From assembly GCA_963553325.1 (NCBI GenBank), contig CAUVOF010000035.1, forward strand, positions 1 to 19,598: a DNA stretch of 19,598 nucleotides, given 5' to 3'. Below the pieces are notes generated by a model. The model was not told the DNA's origin and did no database searches. It was given only the letters and a program-made list of their open reading frames with translations. Shown here one piece after another: positions 13,842 to 19,598 of the stretch (position 1 is the stretch's first letter; every line of letters starts with the position of its first letter). The DNA is from Cardiobacterium sp963553325 (lineage in GTDB: Bacteria > Pseudomonadota > Gammaproteobacteria > Cardiobacteriales > Cardiobacteriaceae). A program made the position numbers and the translations under genes.

Positions 13842-15596
13842 TTAGTAAACATCGCGCTGATAGCGCTTTTCCTGCCGCAGTTCGTCGAGGTAATCGGCGG
13901 CGGCGTCCGCGTCCATGCTGCCTTCGCTGGCGATGATGTCAAGCAGCGCCTGCTCAACGTCTTTCGCCATGCGCGCCGCGTCGCCGCAGACGTACAGATG
14001 CGCGCCCGCCTGCAGCCATTGCCACACCGTCGCCGCTTCTTCGCGCAGTTTGTCCTGCACGTACACTTTTTCCGCTTGGTCGCGCGACCAGGCGAGGCTG
14101 TAGCGCTGCAAAAAGCCGTCTTTCGCCCAGCCCTGCCATTCGCTCTGGTAGAGGAAGTCTTCGGTGAAATGCGGGTTGCCGAAGACCAGCCAGTTCTGCC
14201 CGCCTGCCCCGGCGGCGACGCGCGCCTGCATGAAGGCACGGAAGGGGGCGATGCCGGTGCCGTTGCCAATCATGATGACGGCGGCGTTGTCGTCGGCGGG
14301 TAGGCGGAAGTTCGGGTTGGGTTCGACGAAAACGCGCAGCGCGCCATCTTCCGGCAGGCGCTCACCGAGGTAGCCTGAAGCCGCGCCGCTGTAGGTTTTG
14401 CCGTCGTGTTCGTAGCGCAGCACGCCGACGGTGAGATGCACTTCTTCGCCCACTTCTTCCGGCGCCGATGCTATTGAGTAGAGGCGCGGCGTCAGCGGGC
14501 GCAACAGCGCCAGCAGTTGTTCTGCGGTAATGGCGGCTGGGTAGCGGGCAACGATGGCGTCAATCGGCGTGCTCGCGGCGTACTGCGCGGCGCTGCTGGC
14601 GGCGATGGCGTCGTTCAGTTCGGCGTTTTCTGCCAACGCGGCGTAGCCCTGCACGAACTGCGGCGTGTTTTGCGAGATTTCGCGCTCGTGAATGAGGGTG
14701 TCGCGCAGGGTTTTGTCGCCGACGGGCGTCGCGCCGTCCAGTTGCAAGGCGGCGAGGATGGCATCGACGCGCGCCGGGTCGTTTTCGCACCAAACGCCAA
14801 GCGCATCGCCCGCCTGATAGGCAAGGCCGGAACCAGCGAGGTCGAGCTCGATGTGGCGCACGTCTTTGGTCGAATTGCGTCCGGTGATTTTTTGCCGCGC
14901 CAAGAGCGGCGCGCTAAAAGGGTGGTCGCGGTCGTAGGTAGCAGCGGGTGCGGGCGCGGCGGCGCTTGTGCTGCCACTCGCCGCCGGTTGTAGCGCGCCG
15001 ATGAGCGGCACGATGCGCGCAATCCAGGCGGCGGCGGTGGCGGCGTATTCGACGTCGCAGTCTTCGCGCGGCGCGAGGCGTTCGCCGCCCAATTCGGCGA
15101 GGCGCGCGTCGAAGTCTTTGCCCGCCTGACAGAAATCAGGGTAGCTGCTGTCGCCGAGGCCGCAGACGGCAAAGCGCAACGCGGGCAGTTGCGGTGCTTT
15201 TTTGCCAAAAAGCAGACGGTGCAGGCTGACCGCTTCTTCCGGCGGCTCGCCCTCGCCCTGGGTGGAAGTGACGAGCAGCAGCACTTGTTCGTCGGCGATG
15301 GTTTTCGGCTTGTAATCGGCGGCGCTGATGAGCTTGGCATTGATGCCTTGCTGCGCCAAGGCAGCGTGCAGGTCGCTGGCGACTTCGCGCGCGTGGCCGG
15401 TCTGTGAGGCGGAAAGCACGGTAACGGCAAGCGGCGCGGCGGCTGGTGCAACGGCTTCGCTTGCCGTGTTGCTGCCTGTGGCGGTGGGCAAGGCAGCACC
15501 ATCCGCCCGCGCCCAGCAGTAGCCGGAAAGCCAGGCGAGTTGCAACGGCGAGAGGGAATCGAGCGCGGCGGTGAGGTCGGCCGGGATGGGGGTCAT
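13842..15596 (-). CDS. cysJ: Sulfite reductase (NADPH) flavoprotein alpha-component
   Basis: CysJ passes electrons from NADPH through FAD and FMN to the CysI haemoprotein, which reduces sulfite to sulfide for cysteine synthesis in the cytoplasm. The 584 residues match the usual length of about 600. A flavodoxin-like FMN domain (about 58-200) contains SASQTGHA, TSTQGEGEPPEEA and CGLGDSSYPDFC. The FAD-binding part has RLYSIASAPEE and SGYLGERL. The NADPH part has IGNGTGIAPFRAFMQ and YVCGDAARMAKDV, and the protein ends in RYQRDVY, the ending typical of the family. The start at 15596 has AAGGA about 9 bases upstream. A strong terminator follows. cysG lies upstream on the same strand with a DUF559 gene between; cysI is not in the window. 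Confidence 0.95.
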   Translation of the reverse strand: MTPIPADLTAALDSLSPLQLAWLSGYCWARADGAALPTATGSNTASEAVAPAAAPLAVTVLSASQTGHAREVASDLHAALAQQGINAKLISAADYKPKTIADEQVLLLVTSTQGEGEPPEEAVSLHRLLFGKKAPQLPALRFAVCGLGDSSYPDFCQAGKDFDARLAELGGERLAPREDCDVEYAATAAAWIARIVPLIGALQPAASGSTSAAAPAPAATYDRDHPFSAPLLARQKITGRNSTKDVRHIELDLAGSGLAYQAGDALGVWCENDPARVDAILAALQLDGATPVGDKTLRDTLIHEREISQNTPQFVQGYAALAENAELNDAIAASSAAQYAASTPIDAIVARYPAAITAEQLLALLRPLTPRLYSIASAPEEVGEEVHLTVGVLRYEHDGKTYSGAASGYLGERLPEDGALRVFVEPNPNFRLPADDNAAVIMIGNGTGIAPFRAFMQARVAAGAGGQNWLVFGNPHFTEDFLYQSEWQGWAKDGFLQRYSLAWSRDQAEKVYVQDKLREEAATVWQWLQAGAHLYVCGDAARMAKDVEQALLDIIASEGSMDADAAADYLDELRQEKRYQRDVY

Positions 15597-15701
15597 GATG
15601 AGGGTTCCTTTTTTATGTTGGTCAGGTGAAATGTGGGGTTAATTTGTAAAACGCCCTTCGTTTGCGTAGAACACGAAAGGCCAAAAAATAGCGGTAACAC
15701 C

Positions 15702-15722
15702 CCCTCCCCCGGTGGGGGAGGG
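15702..15722. repeat. GC-rich palindrome downstream of the DUF559 gene
   Basis: CCCTCCCCC and GGGGGAGGG form a perfect 9-bp stem with loop GGT, followed by TTGGGGTGGGG. A copy with the same arms and a different loop lies at 16249-16269 on the other side of the DUF559 gene, and a related sequence lies in the nested element at about 3776-3815. Confidence 0.85.
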
Positions 15723-15778
15723 TTGGGGTGGGGTTACTGGTGGCTGCCTCGGTGCTTTTGGCGGAAACCGTGCAGGCT

Positions 15779-16150
15779 TTATTTGTTCAACGCCTCCAGT
15801 TTTTGCCAAATGGCGGTAAGCACCGCTTCTGTCTGCTGCAACACTTCGTTGTTCCAAAAGCGCAGCACGGTAAAGCCTGCCGCCTCCAGGTCGCGCGTTC
15901 GCGCCTCGTCGTAGGCGACTTGTTCGGCGTGCTGCCCGCCGTCGATTTCTATCACCAGCTTTGCTTCTAGACAGATGAAATCGAGGACGTACCCGCCAAA
16001 TGGCTGCTGACGGCGGAATTTGTAACCGCCGAGCCGCTTGCCACGCAGCCGCTGCCAAAGGGTGCGTTCGGCAGGCGTCATGTTTTGCTGCAATTGTCGC
16101 CCGTTGGCGGTGATTTGCGGGTCGCAGTAGGTAAAGATGCGGTCGGACAT
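15779..16150 (-). CDS. DUF559 (Vsr-like endonuclease fold) protein
   Basis: This 123-residue protein fits the DUF559 family, which is related to the very-short-patch-repair endonuclease fold. The core is MTPAERTLWQRLRGKRLGGY, then KFRRQQPFGGYVLDF, then LVIEIDGGQHA and VLRFWNNEV. The Asp of VLDF and the Glu and Asp of EIDGGQH resemble a PD-(D/E)xK-type metal site. Its DNA target and biological role are not known to me. The start at 16150 has only a weak ribosome site; the ATG at codon 24 would still keep the whole domain. It is bounded by identical GC-rich palindromic arms on both sides, between cysG and cysJ, which suggests that it was inserted into a sulfur-assimilation cluster. Confidence 0.85.
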   Translation of the reverse strand: MSDRIFTYCDPQITANGRQLQQNMTPAERTLWQRLRGKRLGGYKFRRQQPFGGYVLDFICLEAKLVIEIDGGQHAEQVAYDEARTRDLEAAGFTVLRFWNNEVLQQTEAVLTAIWQKLEALNK

Positions 16151-16208
16151 GATTGAGATGCGTGATGTTGTCTATTTAGCAGCGAGGTTACCACGGCGAA
16201 CCCCACCC

Positions 16209-16246
16209 GGAGCGCGCTAAAAAACTGGCGTTTTTTTGCGCGCTCC
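16209..16246 (-). terminator. Long A/T-armed hairpin, possible cysG terminator
   Basis: GGAGCGCGC pairs with GCGCGCTCC (9 bp). Inside, TAAAAAAC faces GTTTTTTT, so the stem nearly continues to a 4-base loop. It lies downstream of cysG, just past the 16249-16269 palindrome. It may terminate cysG transcription on the minus strand, but it could equally be part of the repeat around the DUF559 gene, since no separate T tract follows. Confidence 0.45.
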
Positions 16247-16248
16247 TG

Positions 16249-16269
16249 CCCTCCCCCACTGGGGGAGGG
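16249..16269. repeat. GC-rich palindrome upstream of the DUF559 gene
   Basis: CCCTCCCCC and GGGGGAGGG form a perfect 9-bp stem with loop ACT, 15 bases beyond the cysG stop codon. Its arms are identical to the palindrome at 15702-15722. Confidence 0.85.
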
Positions 16270-16284
16270 CGACGTCTGCGATAT

Positions 16285-17673
16285 TTATGCCGCCCGCTCT
16301 GCCAGCGCGCCAAACCACGCCAGTTGCGTGTGCAGTGCCACCGTTTCGCCGATAACCAGCAGTGCCGGTGTTGGTGCTTCATGGGCGAGTTCGGCAAGGC
16401 GTACCAGTGTGCCGACGTGCACCGTCTGCTCGGCGCGCGTGCCGTGGCTGATGACTGCCACCGGCGTCTCGGCGGCGCGGCCGTGCGCGAGCAGTTGCCG
16501 TTGCAGGGTTTTGGCGGTGAGTGTACCCATGTAAACCACCAGCGTATGCCGCCGTTGCGCCAACGTTGGCCAATGCAAGGCGCGGTCGCCTTTGCCGTGG
16601 CCGGTGATGAAGGTAACGGCTTGGGCGTGGTCGCGGTGGGTGAGCGGGATGCCGGCGTAGGCGGTCGCACCAAGCGCGGCGGTGATGCCAGGGATGACGC
16701 GGCAGGGAATGCCCGCCGCCTGCAATGCCTGCGCTTCTTCGCCGCCGCGGCCGAAGACGAAGGGGTCGCCGCCTTTCAGGCGCACCACCCGCTGCCCGGC
16801 GCGCGCGTGGCGAATGAGCAGGTCGTGAATCTCGCTTTGCGCCACCTGTGCCGCCCCGGCGCGCTTGCCGACGCTGATTTGCGTCGCGTCCTTGCGCACT
16901 TGCGCGCGGATTTCTTCAGAAACCAGCGCGTCGTAGAAAACGATGTCCGCCGCCTGCAAGGCTTGCAGGGCGTGGATGGTGAGCAGTCCGGCGTCGCCCG
17001 GCCCGGCGCCGACCAGCGTTACTTCGCCACGCGCCGGCGGTTGTGCCGCCAGCTGGCGCGCCAGTTCCGCTTCCGCCTCTTGCAGGCGGTTTTGCGCGAC
17101 CAGGGTGTCGAAGCGGCTGGCAAAGAGGCGTTCCCAAAAGCGGCGCCGCCCTTCCATGCCGCGAATGCCCGCCTTGACCCGCGCCCGCCAGCGCCCGGCG
17201 ATGCTCGCCAGCGCGCCGAGATGACGCGGCAACAGCAGTTCGATTTGCTGCCGCCAATGGCGGGCGAGTACCGGCGCGGTGCCGGCGCTGGATATGGCGA
17301 TTTGCAGCGGCGCGCGGTCAATCACGGCGGGGACGATATACGAGCAGCAATGCGGCGTATCAACCACATTGCAGAATTTGCCCGCCGCCTCGGCGGCTGC
17401 GAAGACGCGCGCGTTCAACTCGCTATCGTTGGTGGCGGCGACGACGAGAAAGACGCCGTCCAATTGCGCGGCGCTAAATTCCGCGCCGAGATGTGCGATG
17501 CGCCCAGCCGCTAGCCAGTCCTGAAAAACGGGCGAGAGTTCGCGCGCCACCACGCGCAGCTGCGCCCCGGCGCGCAAGAGGTCTTCGGCTTTGCGCGCGG
17601 CAACGTGTCCGGCGCCGACCAGCAGCACCGGACGGTCGCGCAGGTCGGCAAAGAGGGGAAAATGACGGCTCAT
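16285..17673 (-). CDS. cysG: Siroheme synthase CysG (trifunctional)
   Basis: CysG makes siroheme, the cofactor of sulfite reductase, from uroporphyrinogen III by two methylations, NAD-dependent oxidation and iron insertion. The 462 residues have the full two-module layout. The N-terminal dehydrogenase-ferrochelatase module has VLLVGAGHVAARKAEDLL, the CNVVD segment (D105, matching the catalytic Asp104 of the Salmonella enzyme) and SSAGTAPVLAR. A dimerisation region (GMEGRRRFWERLF) joins it to the C-terminal methyltransferase, with VTLVGAGPGDAGLLT, VGKRAG, RLKGGDPFVFGRGGEE, PGITAA and GIPLTHRD. A longer frame starts at 17820, but AGGAGA lies about 8 bases before the ATG at 17673 (MSRHFPLFADLRDR) and homologues begin there. 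Downstream on the same strand is cysJ, the enzyme that needs its product's partner subunit. Confidence 0.95.
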   Translation of the reverse strand: MSRHFPLFADLRDRPVLLVGAGHVAARKAEDLLRAGAQLRVVARELSPVFQDWLAAGRIAHLGAEFSAAQLDGVFLVVAATNDSELNARVFAAAEAAGKFCNVVDTPHCCSYIVPAVIDRAPLQIAISSAGTAPVLARHWRQQIELLLPRHLGALASIAGRWRARVKAGIRGMEGRRRFWERLFASRFDTLVAQNRLQEAEAELARQLAAQPPARGEVTLVGAGPGDAGLLTIHALQALQAADIVFYDALVSEEIRAQVRKDATQISVGKRAGAAQVAQSEIHDLLIRHARAGQRVVRLKGGDPFVFGRGGEEAQALQAAGIPCRVIPGITAALGATAYAGIPLTHRDHAQAVTFITGHGKGDRALHWPTLAQRRHTLVVYMGTLTAKTLQRQLLAHGRAAETPVAVISHGTRAEQTVHVGTLVRLAELAHEAPTPALLVIGETVALHTQLAWFGALAERAA

Positions 17674-17868
17674 GATGCAATCTCCTGATAATAAAGCACC
17701 GCATGATAGGGAGGCCGCCCACGCCTGTGAAATGCGCTTTTGCTCTGCCGTTATGCGTTTTTGGCATGAGCGGGGCGCGTTGCCGCGCGCCGCGCCTTGC
17801 CCTACATTACCGGGCGGCAACGGCAGCGCGCGTTGCTTTTTTGTCTACCACATCACCATGGAATTTTT

Positions 17869-18696
17869 ATGCAAGATATCCCCACTCGTCTTTGGTACCG
17901 CCATCCCTGCGTCATCCGCAACAGCAACTGGCGCATTTTCGTAGGGCTCGCCCTGACCGTCCTTGTCCTCAATATCTTTTTGCCGATAGATATGAAAAAG
18001 AGCGACCATCCCGGCTTTTTCATGCTGTTCATGCTGTCCCTTTGCCTGCTGTTCCTCATGCCCATCGTGCCGCCGCTCGTGCGCAATCTGTACCACACTT
18101 TCCGCCAACCGCATGAGCCGCTGGTGCGCCTCGATGGCGACGGTCTGCACTTCACCCTGTCCCGGCGCGACAGGACGCTTGCCAATATTCCGTCCTTCCA
18201 TGGCGCGTTTTTCGGCAGTGGCGCGACGAATTGCCACATTGCTTGGGATGATTTGCACGGCATCGCCGTTTTTCCCTACAGCGCGCTTAACAATGAATAT
18301 CTCGGCCTCGCCAGTATCTACCCGATGCGCAAAATCTACACCTCGCTGCTGGGCGACCACGCCACCGCCTATGCCGTTGCCAGTTGCAGCAAGGCGGTGC
18401 TTAAGGACAAGGCGTTGCCGCCGGATGATGCGCTGCCGCCACTGCGCGTGCGCCCGCTTGGCTGGGCGCTGCTCGCGCTGAATGTTGCCTTTGCCGCGCT
18501 GTGGTTTGCGCTGTGGCAACTCAGCAGCCACGGCGTGATTGCTGACCCGTTCAGCGGTTTTGCCTGGCCGTACACCAGCGCCCTTGCCGTGATGACGGTG
18601 CTAAATGGCATCGTGCGCTTGTCGCCGTGGCAGTGGCAGGCGGATTTTCAGGAGGATGATGCGATGAAGACGCTGCAGCGTGTTGTTTGCTTGTAG
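17869..18696 (+). CDS. Multi-pass membrane protein of unknown function
   Basis: This 275-residue protein has two N-terminal transmembrane helices (about 22-40 and 49-71). A soluble, beta-rich middle part (about 80-190) contains LVRLDGDGLHFTLSRRD, HIAWDDLHGIAVFPY and NNEYLGLASIYP. Two more helices follow (about 197-216 and 233-250). This layout recalls membrane proteins with a bacterial PH-like domain such as the STM3941 family, but I cannot confirm that. The ATG at 17869 is preceded by only a weak ribosome site. An upstream in-frame start at 17797 would add a basic tail that looks non-coding. It is divergent from cysG and followed by the insertion sequence. Confidence 0.7.
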   Translation: MQDIPTRLWYRHPCVIRNSNWRIFVGLALTVLVLNIFLPIDMKKSDHPGFFMLFMLSLCLLFLMPIVPPLVRNLYHTFRQPHEPLVRLDGDGLHFTLSRRDRTLANIPSFHGAFFGSGATNCHIAWDDLHGIAVFPYSALNNEYLGLASIYPMRKIYTSLLGDHATAYAVASCSKAVLKDKALPPDDALPPLRVRPLGWALLALNVAFAALWFALWQLSSHGVIADPFSGFAWPYTSALAVMTVLNGIVRLSPWQWQADFQEDDAMKTLQRVVCL

Positions 18697-18719
18697 TGCG
18701 GTGTCGCCGTTTTACGGCG

Positions 18720-19598
18720 AATTTACAATGCAAGTGCAACAGCTACAAAAAAGACACCCATAAGCGATACTGCAAAAAATATCAAAACATTGCAGGAGAC
18801 CGAATATGGATGCCTACCATCATATTACGCCAACTGAACGAGGTCGCATAATGACACTGTTCGAGCAAGGCCATAGCCCCGCCGCTATTGCCGCCGAGTT
18901 GAATCGCCACAGAAGCACCATCTTGCGCGAACTCAAGCGCAACCGCGATGGCGAAAGCTACAACGCCGACAAGGCGCAGGAAAAATACGACAACAGGCGC
19001 CAGACCTGTCGCCGCAAGCGCAAGCTCGATGATCCGGAACTTTTCGCCCTGGTCAAAGAGCGGTTTCTGAGATGGCACTGGTCGCCGGAGCAGATTCAGC
19101 ACCGCTTGCGCCACGAAAAGAGCCCGCACACCATCAGCTACTCGACTATCTACCGCGCCATCTACGCCGGGCGTTTCAATGACCCCAACTGGGTGATAAG
19201 CGGCAAGAAAAGGCTGCGCCACCGTGGCAAGAAGCGGCGGCGCAAGGGCGACCCGACGCGCGATCACTTCCCGGTCGTGCATGCGTTGTCGGAGCGTCCG
19301 CCAGAGGCGCAGGCGCGGGCGCGCATTGGCGACTGGGAAGCCGATACCGTTGCAGGCGTGGTGGGCGGTGCGGTGTTTCTCACACTGGTTGACCGGATGA
19401 GTCGCTACCTGATTTGCGTCCGGCTGGAGAAGAAAACGGCGGACGGCGTGAATGCGGCGATGATTGAAGCCTTGCGCAAGCAGGTGGTGCTCAGCATCAC
19501 GCCAGACCGGGGCAAGGAATTTGCGCGGCACGCGGTGGTGGCAGAGGCGTTGGGGGTAAAAATATACATCCCGCCGCCGTACCAGCCGTGGCAACGCG
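18720..19598 (+). mobile_element. IS30-family insertion sequence (partial; left end approximate)
   Basis: The transposase gene at 18806 marks an IS30-family element that runs off the right edge. The left end probably lies in the segment TTTACAATGCAAGTGCAAC near 18720-18742, which looks like the start of an IS30-type inverted repeat. Without the right end I cannot fix it. Confidence 0.55.
18806..19598 (+). CDS. IS30-family transposase (partial, N-terminal 264 residues)
   Basis: The frame is open from ATG 18806 to the right edge, with AGGAG 8 bases upstream of the start. An N-terminal helix-turn-helix (about 5-46: ITPTERGRIMTLFEQGHS, then IAAELNRHRSTILRELKRN) would bind the element ends. A basic linker follows (KKRLRHRGKKRRRKGD). 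The DDE integrase core then starts: GDWEADTV gives the first Asp (D180) and ITPDRGKEFA the second (D234). The last visible residues, PPPYQPWQR, are the family block just before the third catalytic residue (Glu), which lies outside the window. No frameshift or stop is seen, so the element may be active. It copies or moves its own DNA. Confidence 0.9.
   Translation, partial: MDAYHHITPTERGRIMTLFEQGHSPAAIAAELNRHRSTILRELKRNRDGESYNADKAQEKYDNRRQTCRRKRKLDDPELFALVKERFLRWHWSPEQIQHRLRHEKSPHTISYSTIYRAIYAGRFNDPNWVISGKKRLRHRGKKRRRKGDPTRDHFPVVHALSERPPEAQARARIGDWEADTVAGVVGGAVFLTLVDRMSRYLICVRLEKKTADGVNAAMIEALRKQVVLSITPDRGKEFARHAVVAEALGVKIYIPPPYQPWQR

Noticed and set aside
17672..17944. A 90-codon open frame between cysG and the membrane protein
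   Set aside because: It starts within the first codons of cysG, has no ribosome site or recognisable pattern, and overlaps the start of the membrane protein gene.
1..19598. A DNA uptake sequence of Neisseria (GCCGTCTGAA) or Pasteurellaceae (AAGTGCGGT) type
   Set aside because: I noticed no copies by eye on the plus strand; a full two-strand count was not possible, so this is not used as evidence for or against any genus.
1..19598. A CRISPR array, tRNA or rRNA gene
   Set aside because: The tandem repeats found are coding (PNPQ, Ig modules) or palindromic clusters without regular spacers, and no tRNA or rRNA-like sequence was noticed.

Overview
The window looks like a GC-rich proteobacterial chromosome segment. 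A Cardiobacterium-like or Neisseriaceae-like oral or mucosal bacterium is my best guess. It rests on a Correia-type miniature element, a cbb3 oxidase subunit in the Neisseria style, a close relative of dispersin B, and IS30 and DUF559 genes. None of these fixes the genus, and this assignment is inference.

Layout: (1) 1-754, minus: the N-terminal part of ccoN (cbb3 oxidase), running off the left edge. (2) 1049-2934, minus: a two-gene operon, DUF2157 membrane protein then GDYXXLXY-family protein, joined by an ATGA overlap and closed by an intrinsic terminator. (3) 3092-4487, plus: two paralogous small exported four-cysteine proteins, each with its own candidate -10 box and terminator. They are separated by a Correia-like element that carries a second miniature element nested inside it. 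(4) 4488-4765: a cluster of hairpins built on TTTGTGC. (5) 4766-13639, minus: one 2957-residue gene fills almost half the window. (6) 13640-13841: a solo arm of the Correia-like element, hairpins and the cysJ terminator. (7) 13842-17673, minus: cysG, a DUF559 gene between palindromes, and cysJ. (8) 17869-18696, plus: an unrecognised membrane protein. (9) 18806 to the right edge, plus: the first part of an IS30 transposase.

The centrepiece is the giant protein. It has the ends of a type I secreted RTX adhesin: a BapA-like N-terminal prefix, Ig-like repeats, and a C-terminal RTX block. It also carries a GH26-like mannanase domain, a GH39/PslG-like domain, a dispersin B-like GH20 domain with its catalytic Asp-Glu pair, and a right-handed beta-helix module. 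At least two catalytic domains seem to sit inside beta-sandwich adhesin domains, splitting them. My reading is a secreted multi-enzyme that attacks, or remodels, several biofilm polysaccharides at once (PNAG, mannose-containing polymers and others). The catalytic motifs are seen directly; the biofilm role is inference from the families. No type I transporter genes lie in the window.

cysG (siroheme) and cysJ (sulfite reductase flavoprotein) form the assimilatory sulfate-reduction part of the window; cysI is not present. The DUF559 gene looks like an interruption between them.
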